A stretch of DNA of 64,000 nucleotides from Dyella sp. OK004 (GTDB lineage Bacteria; Pseudomonadota; Gammaproteobacteria; Xanthomonadales; Rhodanobacteraceae): the NCBI RefSeq assembly GCF_900114495.1, contig NZ_FOZI01000003.1, forward strand, positions 839,108 to 903,107, written 5' to 3'. Shown here piece by piece: positions 9,593-18,712 of this stretch. Positions within the stretch are counted from its first letter, which is position 1. Every line of letters begins with the position of its first letter. A program made the translations under genes and the position numbers. Under the pieces are notes generated by a model. It was not told the DNA's origin and ran no database searches. It saw nothing but the letters and a program-made list of their open reading frames with translations.

Positions 9593-9786
9593 GACGGCCC
9601 CGTTCCAAGAATAGATACGCGCAGAGTAAACCGAGTGGCGCCTTGTCACGAGTCATGCGTTCGCTCTAGGCACGGTTGCAATTCTGTTGCGCAGCACCAA
9701 CCCGTGCATACGTATTCATCCACTATGCGCAAGGCGGCGGGGCAGAATCGCCGCACTTTTCATACGCGGTCGACGGGGAGAACACG

Positions 9787-11208
9787 ATGAGCGTAGTGGA
9801 CGTCAGCAATGGGGCGGAGCAACGCGCTACGGCGCGCGTGGTACTGATTGCCGCGGCCGCGGCGCTGGGTGGATTCCTGTTCGGTTTCGACACCGCCGTG
9901 ATCAACGGCGCGGTGGATGCGATCCGCGGCAGCTTCGGACTCGGCGCTGGACGCATCGGTTTCGCCGTCTCTTGTGCCCTGCTCGGCTCCGCTGTCGGCG
10001 CCTGGTATGCCGGCCCGCTGGCCGATCGCTTCGGTCGCGTGCGCGCCATGCAAGTGGCCGCCGTGCTACTTGCCTTGAGTGCGCTGGGCTCGGGACTGGT
10101 CTCGGGTGTGTGGGATCTGATTCTGTGGCGCGTAGTCGGCGGTATCGGCGTGGGCATGGCTTCGGTGATCGCGCCAACGTATATCGCCGAAGTATCGCCG
10201 GCGCAGGTGCGCGGCCGTCTCGGCTCGCTGCAGCAGCTGGCTATCGTGCTCGGCATCTTTACCGCGCTGCTCAGCGATGCGTGGCTGGCGAGTGCCGCAG
10301 GGGGCGCCTCGCAACCGCTGTGGTTCGGCCTGTCTGCGTGGCGCTGGATGTTCCTGATCGCCGTGGTTCCTGCGCTGATCTACGGCTCGCTAGTGCTGGG
10401 CGTGCCCGAATCGCCGCGCCACCTGGTGGCCAAGGGGCGCATGAGCGAAGCCAAAGACGTGCTGCGCCAGGTGCTAGATCTGCGCGACGAGGCCGCGCTC
10501 GACCACAAGCTGACCGATATCGAACACAGCCTACGCTCCGAATACCGCCCCACCCTGCGCGATCTGCGCGGCCCGCGTGCCGGCCTGTTGCCGGTGGTGT
10601 GGATCGGCATCCTGCTGTCGGTGTTCCAGCAGTTCGTCGGCATCAATGTGATCTTCTATTACTCCTCCACGCTATGGCATTCGGTGGGCTTCAGCGAAGC
10701 GGATTCGTTCTCCATCACGGTCGCCACTTCCGTCGTGAATGTGCTGGTGACCCTGGTCGCCATCGCGCTGGTGGATCGCATTGGCCGCAAGCCGCTGCTC
10801 ACCATTGGCTCCGCCGGCATGGCGGTGACGCTTGGTCTGATGGCCTGGTGTTTTTCGCAGGCTACCGGCAGCGGTGCCGCCCTCAGCCTGCCGGCACCGT
10901 GGGGCATGGTGGCGCTGATCGCGGCGAATGCTTATGTGGTGTTCTTCGGCTTGAGCTGGGGACCGATGGTGTGGGTGTTGCTGGGGGAGATGTTCCCCAA
11001 CCGCATTCGCGCGATTGCGTTGGCGGTGGCGGCAGCGGCGCAATGGCTGGCCAACTTCGTCATTACCAGCAGCTTCCCTTCGCTGGCGGAGATCGGGCTG
11101 AGTTTTGCTTATGGGCTGTATGCGCTATTTGCGCTGATCTCTCTGGTGTTTGTGGTTGTCGCGGTGCGCGAGACCAAAGGCATGGAGCTGGAGGATATGA
11201 AGGAATAA
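9787..11208 (+). CDS. Sugar porter family MFS transporter
   Basis: This 473-residue protein has the 12-segment layout and signatures of the sugar porter family: GFLFGFDTAVINGA in helix 1, DRFGRVRAM after helix 2, PESPRHLV before the central loop, QQFVGINVIFYYSS in helix 7, DRIGRKPLL in the second half, and RETKGMELED at the end. These point to proton-coupled hexose or pentose uptake like XylE/GalP. The exact sugar is not predictable. The start at 9787 is preferred because residues before it (including a further in-frame start at 9676) do not resemble a transporter N-terminus. It stands alone, followed by the dispersed repeat R1. Confidence 0.93.
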   Translation: MSVVDVSNGAEQRATARVVLIAAAAALGGFLFGFDTAVINGAVDAIRGSFGLGAGRIGFAVSCALLGSAVGAWYAGPLADRFGRVRAMQVAAVLLALSALGSGLVSGVWDLILWRVVGGIGVGMASVIAPTYIAEVSPAQVRGRLGSLQQLAIVLGIFTALLSDAWLASAAGGASQPLWFGLSAWRWMFLIAVVPALIYGSLVLGVPESPRHLVAKGRMSEAKDVLRQVLDLRDEAALDHKLTDIEHSLRSEYRPTLRDLRGPRAGLLPVVWIGILLSVFQQFVGINVIFYYSSTLWHSVGFSEADSFSITVATSVVNVLVTLVAIALVDRIGRKPLLTIGSAGMAVTLGLMAWCFSQATGSGAALSLPAPWGMVALIAANAYVVFFGLSWGPMVWVLLGEMFPNRIRAIALAVAAAAQWLANFVITSSFPSLAEIGLSFAYGLYALFALISLVFVVVAVRETKGMELEDMKE

Positions 11209-11242
11209 TGCCAACTCAGAGTTGGCAATATTCCTCCTACGT

Positions 11243-11470
11243 CGTCACCCCGGCGTAGGCCGGGCTCCAGTGGCGTTATCACTCGGTCGTCGCGTTGACT
11301 TGCCCAGGCTCGCCTGCCGCAGGCTTTCGAGCCGCTGCCGCGGTCCGAGTCACTTTCTCTTTGCTGGCCCAAAGGGCGCAGGGTATGGATACCCGGAGTC
11401 AAGAGAAAGTAACCAAAGAGAATATGGCCTGAAGAGCAGGCGGCGTGCTTTGTAGCTACACCTTTTCCAG
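11243..11470 (-). repeat. Dispersed repeat R1 (left of autotransporter, leftward)
   Basis: Read on the minus strand, this stretch contains CTGGAAAAGG, GCTCTTCAGGCCAT, CTCTTTGGTTACTTTCTCTT, CCAGCAAAGAGAAAGTGAC and GCGGCAGGCGAGCC, then a hairpin module with CTACGCCGGGGTGAC. The same blocks occur in the same order on the plus strand at 18417-18612 (R2). R1 has about 30 extra bases between two of the blocks. The two copies are inverted and enclose the autotransporter gene. The remaining part of this gene-free gap, 11471-11980, holds only weak overlapping open frames on both strands and no gene I can support. Confidence 0.8.
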
Positions 11471-11988
11471 TACCACGCGTTGGCATGGTTTCTTTGGGCG
11501 CGCGCGACAGTGTTTTTGCGAACGCTCTCCCCAACCTGTAGGCGTGGCGAGACGTCGCACGCATACGTATGCAAGATTTTGCGTGTGGCCTGCGCAGCTA
11601 TACTGACCGCAAGTCCCTGCGATGGCGGCTCTTTGCGCCATCCCATGTGGAACCTCGGTTTGACCCGGCGACGAGATGTCGCTCGGCGGCGACGCGATCA
11701 CTTAGCGCACTGCCCTGCCTGTCCACTGTCGGCCTCGCGCCGCGGACACCCTCACGATGGTTTCCGGACGACAACTGGCTTGCCGCCAGCCCTGCACGGC
11801 TTGATACCGCTGCTTCCTGCGGCGGAGGTCGCCGTGCCTCACAACCATCCGCGACCAAGGTATGGCCAGCGACGCTCCTGACAGAGCGCGTTGTATACGT
11901 TCGCCCGCCGTCCGCGCAACGAGATCCGAACTGCGGGCGCCGAAACCTTCGCGCTCCCTACACACCATGATCCATTTCACTAATATCG

Positions 11989-12004
11989 TGTGAACTAAGT
12001 CACA
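11989..12004. promoter_or_regulatory. CRP/Clp-type binding site upstream of the autotransporter
   Basis: The sequence TGTGA-ACTAAG-TCACA is a perfect TGTGA-N6-TCACA palindrome, the consensus for CRP and for its xanthomonad relative Clp, whose DNA binding is inhibited by cyclic di-GMP in Xanthomonas. Its centre is about 133 bp upstream of the autotransporter ATG. Binding and regulation are inferred from the match and position. Confidence 0.6.
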
Positions 12005-12129
12005 TTTTGGACCCGTGACTTTCCAGCGCGGCCTCGCGCACCTCAGGGGACTCGATCGGGACCTACAAGCAGCGCCCTTGCAACCGTAGTGCAGACAAGG
12101 AAGGCGCGCTCGACAAACGGAGAAACTCT

Positions 12130-15100
12130 ATGTTGTACGTCAAGCAATCGCACGCTTCGCAGGCCGCACTCAGAACCGCTATGGTCAGCTTGGTCGCTTT
12201 TGGCGCCTTGCATGCCACGCCGAGCATGGCCACTTGTGCCACCAATACCGGCACCAACACGACCAATTGCGATACCAGCTCACCCAATCCATGGACCTCC
12301 GTCGTGGGGACGGGGCCAAGTACGGCCAGCGGCGCTACGGTGAATCTTGCCCCCGGCGCGCAAATTTCCACCGGCAACGCCAACGCCATCAGCCTAGCCA
12401 ACAACGCCAACATCACTCTTGGCGCGGGCGCCATAGTTCAGAACAATGCGAGCTCCGGCGCCGGCCTGTGGAACGCCGGTAATAACACGGTGGAATTCGG
12501 CTCCAACGGCATCATCAATATCGCGCAGGGCGCGCAGGTGCTGGCCACCGGCACGCAAGGCAACGCCGAAGCAATCAACGTGATGGGCTCGGGCAATCAG
12601 ATCATCAATCGCGGCGTGATTTCGGCGACGCGCGCGGCAGCCATCTGGTTCGAAGACCGCACGGTAGGCGCGTCCAACCTGGTGGACAACTACGGCACCA
12701 TCCGCAGCCTGGCCGGCACTAATGCCAACGTGATCGGCAACAGCGGGCGGGGCAGCGTCACCTTCATCAACCGCGCCGGCGCGCGTGTGGAAGGCAGCCT
12801 TTCCTTCGCCAGCGGCAATGACAATCTCACGCTGGAAGCGGGCTCGGTCATCACCGGTAGCTTCAACGGCGGCGGCGGTACCAACACACTGACCTTGTCC
12901 GGCGGCGCGGGTTCAAGCGATTCACTGGCGGGCAACATCCTCAACTTCCAGACGCTCACCAAAACCGGAGCGGGACTGTGGACGCTGTCCGGCGCCATCG
13001 GCAGTAATGGTGGCGGCACGCCGCTGTCTGTGCTGGTGCAGCAAGGCACACTGGCGCTCACTGGCAATAACACCAATTTCAACGGCAGCATCCAGGTCAA
13101 CGCCGCCGGCACGCTAGAGGCGCGCGCGCAGAGTCTGCCGCCAGCAGTCGCCAACAACGGCCTGGTACGTTTCGCGCAACCGGACAACGGCACCTATGCC
13201 GGCAGCATCAATGGCAGCGGCTCGGTGGAAAAGACACAAGGCGGCGTGCTCACGCTTACCGGTGTCAATGGCTACACCGGCGGCACAACCATCAAGGGCG
13301 GCACCATTGCCATCGGCGCGGATAACGTGATCGGTGCCAGCAACGGCGCCATCACATTGGACGGCGGCGCGCTGAGCCTGACCAACAGCTTCAATCTGTC
13401 GGCCGGGCGCGCTGTATCGGTTACCGCCAACAACGGCACCATCGATACGGCGGCGGGCGTCACCAGCACGCTCAGCCAGGGGATCACCGGCGCAGGCATG
13501 TTGAGCAAGACCGGCGCCGGCACGCTGGCACTTTCGGGCAACAACGCCTATGCCGGCGGTACCACCATCAGCGGCGGCACCTTGCAGCTCGGCGCGGGCG
13601 GCACTAGCGGCAGCGTGCAAGGCGCTATCAACAACAACGGCACGCTGGCCTTCAACCGCAGCGACACAGTGAGTGTGGGCAACCTGATTTCCGGTACCGG
13701 CACAGTCAACCAGATCGGCACCGGCACGACCGTACTGACTGCCAACAACAGTTATACCGGCGCGACCAACGTCAACGCGGGTGCGCTCTATATCAACGGC
13801 GACCAGACCGCCGCCACTGGCCTTACTACTGTGGCCAACGGCGCCACACTTGGCGGCACCGGCATCATCGGCGGCACGATGACAGTGGCCAACGGCGGCA
13901 CGCTGTCGCCAGGCAGCAATACCGGCATGCCGGGCACGCTGAGCATCCAGCAAGACCTGAACCTGAGCAGCGGCTCCCTGCTCGATTACAACTTCGGCCA
14001 AGCCGGCGTAGTCGGAGGTCCGTTCAACGATCTGACCAAGGTCAGCGGCAACCTCACCCTCGACGGCACGCTCAATGTACAGACCCCGCCGGGCGGCAGC
14101 TTCGATACGGGTATCTACCGTGTCATCAGCTACAACGGCACGCTGACCGATAACGGCCTGAACATTGGCACCATTCCGTCGCCAAATTTCTACGTACAGA
14201 CCTCGGTGGATAAGCAGGTCAATCTGGTCAACACCAACGGCCTCACCCTCAATTACTGGGACGGTGCGGCCGGCCCCAAGAACGATGGCCATATCAACGG
14301 CGGCGACGGTGTCTGGCAGAACTTCAGCGGCAACGACAACTGGACGGACAACGCAGGTACACCGAACGCACCGTTCTCCGACCGCGCCTTTGCCATCTTC
14401 AGCGCCGCGCCCGGCACCGTTACGGTGGACAACAGCCTGGGCAACGTCAACATTGCCGGCATGCAGGTCGCCAGCGATGGCTACACCATCCAGGGCGATG
14501 CGATCACCCTGGTGGGCAGCGCCAGCGATCCCGCGCATTCGGTGATCCGCGTGGGCGACGGCACCAGCGACGGCGCGGGCTACACCGCCACTGTCCATTC
14601 GGTGCTCACCGGCAACTCCGCCCTGGTGAAGACCGACCTGGGCACCCTCGTGCTGAGCGGCAACAACACCTACACCGGCGGCACGCTCATCAATGGCGGC
14701 ACCGTGCAGGTATCCAGCGACGCCAACCTCGGCGACGCCGCCGGCGCGCTGAGCTTCGACCAGGGCACGCTGCGCAACACGACCAATCTCAACACCAACC
14801 GCGCGATCACACTCAACGCCGGCGGCGGCACGTTGGCGACCGCGGCCGGCACGCAGCTCATCGCCAACGGCGCGATCACCGGCAATGGTGCCCTGACCAA
14901 GAGCGACACCGGCACCGCCATCCTCACCGCCAACAACAACTACACCGGCGGCACCACTATCAGCGGCGGCACCTTGCAGCTGGGCAATGGCGGCATGACC
15001 GGCGGCGTGGTCGGGAACGTGGTCAATAACGGTGCGCTGAGTTTCGACCGTGCGGACAACGTCACTTTCAACGGCACCATCAGTGGCAGCGGCACCCTCA

Positions 15101-18100
15101 ATCAGATCGGCGGCGGCACCACCGTGCTGACCGGCGCTAACAACTACACCGGCGCCACCAACGTCAACGCGGGTGCGCTTTACGTCAACGGCAACCAGGC
15201 AGCCGCCACCGGCGTCACCTCGGTTGCCAGCGGCACTACGCTGGGTGGCACCGGCACGCTAGGCGGCGCGGTGCTGATAGCCGATGGCGCCACCCTGTCG
15301 CCGGGTGGGCTGGGTGCACCTGGCACGCTCACTATCCAGAAAGACCTCAACCTGGGCAGCGGCTCCACGCTCAACTATCGCTTCGGGCAGGCCAATACGG
15401 TGGGGGGCGCGCTCAACGATCTGGTCCAGGTGGGCGGCGATCTCAAACTGGCCGGCACGCTCAATGTACAGGTGCCGGCGGGCGGCAGCTTCGATGCCGG
15501 CATTTATCGGGTCATCAACTACCAGGGCACGCTAACCAACAACGGGCTGACCATCGGCGCGATTCCTTCGCCCGACTTCTATCTGCAAACCTCGGTCGAC
15601 AAGCAGGTCAACCTGATCAATACCCACGGTCTCACCCTCAATTACTGGGACGGCGCGGCCGGCCCGAAAGACAACGGCGCCATCAACGGCGGCGATGGCG
15701 TGTGGCAGAACTTCAAGGGCAACGACAACTGGACTGAATCCACCGGCGCGATCAACGCTCCGTTTTCGGATCGCTCTTTCGCCATCTTCACCGCCGCACC
15801 GGGCACGGTGACGGTGGACAACAGCCTGGGCAACGTCAACGTGGCCGGCATGCAGTTCGCCAGTAACGGTTACACCATCCTGGGCGATGAGATCACGTTG
15901 GTGGGCACGGCCAGCGATCCCACGCATTCGGTCATCCGCGTGGGTGACGGCACCAGCGGCGGCGCCAGTTACGCCACGACGATCGACGCGGTGCTCACCG
16001 GCAACTCCGCCCTGGTGAAAACCGACCAAGGCACTCTGGTGCTAGGCGGGGCCAACACCTATACCGGCGGCACAGCCATCAACGGCGGCACCTTGCAGGT
16101 TTCCAGCGATGCCAACCTCGGTGACGCCGCTGGCGCGCTGAGCTTCGACCAGGGCACGCTGCGCAACACGACCAATCTCAGTACCAGCCGTGCGGTGACG
16201 CTCAATGCAGGTGGCGGCACGCTGGCGACCGCGGCAGGCACGCAACTTACGCTGACCAGCGCGATCGCCGGCGCGGGTGCGCTGACCAAGAACGAAAGCG
16301 GCACGGTCATCCTCGCTGCCAACAATGTCTATACAGGCGGCACCACCATCAGCGGCGGCATCTTGCAGCTCGGCGGCGGCGGCGCCAGCGGCAGCATAGT
16401 TGGTGAAGTGGTCGACAACGGCACGCTAGCTTTCAACCGTTCCGACACCGCGACCTTCAACGGCGTCGTATCCGGCACGGGTGCGCTCAACCAGCTGGGC
16501 AGCGGTACCACCGTGCTCAACGGCATCCACACCTACAGCGGACTCACCACGATAACGAACGGCGCCCTGGCCGTAGGCGACGCCTCGCACGCGACGGCTG
16601 CGCTGAACGGCGGCGGCGGCGTGCAGGTGTCAGCCAGCGGCACCCTGGGCGGCTACGGCAGCGTCACCGGCGCAGTGAACAACAACGGCACCATCGCCGT
16701 CGCCGATGCCTTACCGGCTTTTGCCGGCAGCGCCAAAAGCGGCTTCACCATCAACGGCACGCTGACTAATACCGGCCTCGCGCAGATCGGCGGCGCCGGT
16801 ATCGGCAATACGCTGAAGGTCGGCAACTACGTGGGCCAGAACGGCAGTCTCGCGCTGAATACGCATCTCGACGGCGACAATGCACCCTCCGATCTGCTCG
16901 TCATCGACGGTGGCCGCGCCAGCGGACAGTCCGCACTCAAGATCACCAACGTGGGCGGCCTCGGCCAGGAAACACCCGGCAACGGCATCCTGGTGGTCAA
17001 CACCATCAACGGCGCCACTTCCGCTGCCAATGCTTTCGTTCTGGGCGGCCGCGCCATCGCAGGCCCTTATGAGTACTCGCTGTATCGCGGCGGGCGCAAC
17101 GGCGCAACGCCCGATGCGTGGTATCTGCGCACCGAGATCAAGGACAACCACGACAACGGCATCAACGTGCTGCCAGAGCCCGAACCGCAGCCGGAGCCGG
17201 AAGATCCCCGCCCCGACTATCGCCGCGAAGTATCCGACTACACCGCACTGTCGTCGATGATGCTCAACTTCGGCCGTGCCACCCTCGGTACCTTGCATGA
17301 GCGCATGGGCGAACAGGCACAACTGCCCACCGACAACGACGGCGTGAATGGCGCATGGGCACGCGTGATCGGCCAGAGCGGCAAGTGGAACGCCAGGCCC
17401 GGCGGCATCTACAACCAGGGCCCCTCCTTCGATAATAACTTCGTGGCGGTGCAGGCCGGCGGCGATCTGTTCCATGAAGAAATGGCCGACGGCTCGCGCA
17501 ACCGCGGCGGCGTGTACGGTGTGGTCGGCCACAGCAACGGCAGCGTGACGCACTACGACGGCAGCCGCGCCGGCACCAACAAATTCGACGCGTACTCCCT
17601 CGGCGGTTACTGGACCCACTACGGCGCCAGAAACTGGTACGTAGACGGCGTGATGCAAGGTACCTGGTACAACGCCAAATCCGGCTCAGGCCAACTCGCC
17701 GACCTCAAAACCAACGCCTTCGGCTTCGCCGCCTCCGTGGAAGCCGGCTACCCGTTCCAACTGCGCAACCAGTGGACCGTGGAACCGCAAGCACAGTTGA
17801 TCTACCAGGGCGTGAGCGTCGCCCAAGCCTCCGACAGCGCCGCCGACGTCCGCTTCGGCAACGCCAACTCGGTCGCCGGCCGCGTAGGCGCACGCGTCGC
17901 ACGCACCTGGGCACTCGACGAAAACACCAAACCACGACTCGTCACCGCATGGCTACGCGGCAACGTGTGGCACGAATTCACCGCCAACCCCATGACAGAA
18001 ATTTCCTCCAACACCGGCTTCATCCCCTTCCGCTCCAACCTCAAAGGCTCGTGGTACGAACTGAGTGCCGGTGCGAATGCGCAACTGACCAACACCACCT

Positions 18101-18189
18101 CCATCTACGCCAACCTCGGCTACCAGAAAGGATTCAACAAAGGCATCCAGGCTGTTAGCGGGACACTGGGCGTGCGGGTGAATTGGTAA
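12130..18189 (+). CDS. Large type Va autotransporter with passenger-associated repeats
   Basis: The 2019-residue protein starts with a long N-terminal signal region (hydrophobic core MVSLVAFGALHA, likely cleavage near SMA-T). The passenger is built from Gly/Asn/Thr-rich beta-helix repeats of the PATR type (SGNNTYTGGT, GGTLQ). A pertactin-like segment lies near residues 1580-1680, a Pro/Glu linker near 1685, and an autotransporter beta-barrel occupies about the last 270 residues, ending in aromatic Trp. Residues about 535-998 are repeated at about 998-1461 with an exact 1389-nt offset. No catalytic motif, RGD or Cys-rich region was noticed, so adhesion, aggregation or biofilm roles are likely but unproven. 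An AAACGGAGAAA ribosome-binding site precedes the ATG. A strong terminator follows, and inverted copies of a dispersed repeat flank the gene. Confidence 0.93.
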   Translation: MLYVKQSHASQAALRTAMVSLVAFGALHATPSMATCATNTGTNTTNCDTSSPNPWTSVVGTGPSTASGATVNLAPGAQISTGNANAISLANNANITLGAGAIVQNNASSGAGLWNAGNNTVEFGSNGIINIAQGAQVLATGTQGNAEAINVMGSGNQIINRGVISATRAAAIWFEDRTVGASNLVDNYGTIRSLAGTNANVIGNSGRGSVTFINRAGARVEGSLSFASGNDNLTLEAGSVITGSFNGGGGTNTLTLSGGAGSSDSLAGNILNFQTLTKTGAGLWTLSGAIGSNGGGTPLSVLVQQGTLALTGNNTNFNGSIQVNAAGTLEARAQSLPPAVANNGLVRFAQPDNGTYAGSINGSGSVEKTQGGVLTLTGVNGYTGGTTIKGGTIAIGADNVIGASNGAITLDGGALSLTNSFNLSAGRAVSVTANNGTIDTAAGVTSTLSQGITGAGMLSKTGAGTLALSGNNAYAGGTTISGGTLQLGAGGTSGSVQGAINNNGTLAFNRSDTVSVGNLISGTGTVNQIGTGTTVLTANNSYTGATNVNAGALYINGDQTAATGLTTVANGATLGGTGIIGGTMTVANGGTLSPGSNTGMPGTLSIQQDLNLSSGSLLDYNFGQAGVVGGPFNDLTKVSGNLTLDGTLNVQTPPGGSFDTGIYRVISYNGTLTDNGLNIGTIPSPNFYVQTSVDKQVNLVNTNGLTLNYWDGAAGPKNDGHINGGDGVWQNFSGNDNWTDNAGTPNAPFSDRAFAIFSAAPGTVTVDNSLGNVNIAGMQVASDGYTIQGDAITLVGSASDPAHSVIRVGDGTSDGAGYTATVHSVLTGNSALVKTDLGTLVLSGNNTYTGGTLINGGTVQVSSDANLGDAAGALSFDQGTLRNTTNLNTNRAITLNAGGGTLATAAGTQLIANGAITGNGALTKSDTGTAILTANNNYTGGTTISGGTLQLGNGGMTGGVVGNVVNNGALSFDRADNVTFNGTISGSGTLNQIGGGTTVLTGANNYTGATNVNAGALYVNGNQAAATGVTSVASGTTLGGTGTLGGAVLIADGATLSPGGLGAPGTLTIQKDLNLGSGSTLNYRFGQANTVGGALNDLVQVGGDLKLAGTLNVQVPAGGSFDAGIYRVINYQGTLTNNGLTIGAIPSPDFYLQTSVDKQVNLINTHGLTLNYWDGAAGPKDNGAINGGDGVWQNFKGNDNWTESTGAINAPFSDRSFAIFTAAPGTVTVDNSLGNVNVAGMQFASNGYTILGDEITLVGTASDPTHSVIRVGDGTSGGASYATTIDAVLTGNSALVKTDQGTLVLGGANTYTGGTAINGGTLQVSSDANLGDAAGALSFDQGTLRNTTNLSTSRAVTLNAGGGTLATAAGTQLTLTSAIAGAGALTKNESGTVILAANNVYTGGTTISGGILQLGGGGASGSIVGEVVDNGTLAFNRSDTATFNGVVSGTGALNQLGSGTTVLNGIHTYSGLTTITNGALAVGDASHATAALNGGGGVQVSASGTLGGYGSVTGAVNNNGTIAVADALPAFAGSAKSGFTINGTLTNTGLAQIGGAGIGNTLKVGNYVGQNGSLALNTHLDGDNAPSDLLVIDGGRASGQSALKITNVGGLGQETPGNGILVVNTINGATSAANAFVLGGRAIAGPYEYSLYRGGRNGATPDAWYLRTEIKDNHDNGINVLPEPEPQPEPEDPRPDYRREVSDYTALSSMMLNFGRATLGTLHERMGEQAQLPTDNDGVNGAWARVIGQSGKWNARPGGIYNQGPSFDNNFVAVQAGGDLFHEEMADGSRNRGGVYGVVGHSNGSVTHYDGSRAGTNKFDAYSLGGYWTHYGARNWYVDGVMQGTWYNAKSGSGQLADLKTNAFGFAASVEAGYPFQLRNQWTVEPQAQLIYQGVSVAQASDSAADVRFGNANSVAGRVGARVARTWALDENTKPRLVTAWLRGNVWHEFTANPMTEISSNTGFIPFRSNLKGSWYELSAGANAQLTNTTSIYANLGYQKGFNKGIQAVSGTLGVRVNW
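13735..16512 (+). repeat. Internal tandem duplication in the autotransporter, 1389-nt period
   Basis: Two consecutive units of about 463 codons share long near-identical stretches. For example, AATTACTGGGACGG occurs at 14251 and again at 15640, offset exactly 1389 nt. The protein blocks TGATNVNAGALY, INGGDGVWQNF, PGTVTVDNSLGNVN and LGDAAGALSFDQGTLRN also recur with that offset. The boundaries given are approximate. The second unit has drifted by scattered substitutions, so the duplication is not brand new. Confidence 0.88.
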
Positions 18190-18198
18190 ACCAGCAAA

Positions 18199-18228
18199 AG
18201 GGGAGGCTTGAGAAGGCCTCCCTTTTTT
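18199..18228 (+). terminator. Rho-independent terminator after the autotransporter
   Basis: GGGAGGC pairs with GCCTCCC around a short loop and is followed by TTTTTT, starting 10 nt after the autotransporter stop codon. Confidence 0.92.
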
Positions 18229-18329
18229 CATGAAGCAGATCATGCCAACTTACGATTGGCACTTTGATGTTGGTAGCAGTCAAAGCGTTAGCACCCAACG
18301 CTTTCTCAAGCACCCACCCCTCACCCCAA

Positions 18330-18352
18330 CCCTCTCCCCGGAGGGGAGAGGG
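18330..18352. repeat. GC-rich intergenic hairpin (CCCTCTCCCC family)
   Basis: CCCTCTCCCC pairs with GGGGAGAGGG around a GGA loop, preceded by CCCCTCACCCCAA. The same family appears at 6481-6593 and 29698-29745. It lies in the 523-nt gap after the autotransporter, which otherwise holds the terminator and repeat R2. Confidence 0.7.
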
Positions 18353-18416
18353 AGATGTTGCGCGTCGCAGTGGGGCAAACGCGGACCTTGAAGAAGATTG
18401 TCCCGACGTCTGACAC

Positions 18417-18612
18417 TGGAAAAAGCGCAGCTACAGAGCACGCCGCGCGCTCTTCAGGCCATTTCTCTTTGGTTACTTTCTCTTTGGGCCAGCAAAGAGA
18501 AAGTGACCCGAGCCGCGGCAGCGGTTCGGAAGCCCGCGGCAGGCGAGCCAGAGCACGCAGACGCGACAATCGGAGCGCACCACTCTGGATCCCTGTCTGC
18601 GCAGGGATGACG
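18417..18612 (+). repeat. Dispersed repeat R2 (right of autotransporter, rightward)
   Basis: This is the inverted partner of R1 (11243-11470), with the shared blocks in the same internal order: CTGGAAAAAG, GCTCTTCAGGCCAT, CTCTTTGGTTACTTTCTCTT, CCAGCAAAGAGAAAGTGAC and GCGGCAGGCGAGCC. It ends in a hairpin module CCCTGTCTGCGCAGGGATGAC-like. No open frame in it looks like a protein gene. Confidence 0.8.
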
Positions 18613-18712
18613 AAATAGGAAGCCGAGTCGCAAGCACAAACCCCCGGCGAACAGAGACATCACACCCATCACCCCAATCAGAGATACTCCCCCCACCCAC
18701 GGAGCCCAAACC

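Noticed and set aside
11480..11881. Open frames in the gap between the sugar porter and the autotransporter
   Set aside because: Several overlapping frames on both strands have Arg/Pro-rich products, and part of the region is a dispersed repeat. No ribosome-binding site or domain supports any of them.
12900..16600. Regularly spaced repeats in the autotransporter considered as a CRISPR-like or satellite array
   Set aside because: The repeats are in frame within one long gene and encode beta-helix motifs; spacers are not unique.
18321..18618. Small open frames within repeat R2
   Set aside because: They read through repeat sequence shared with R1 and have no conserved protein features.
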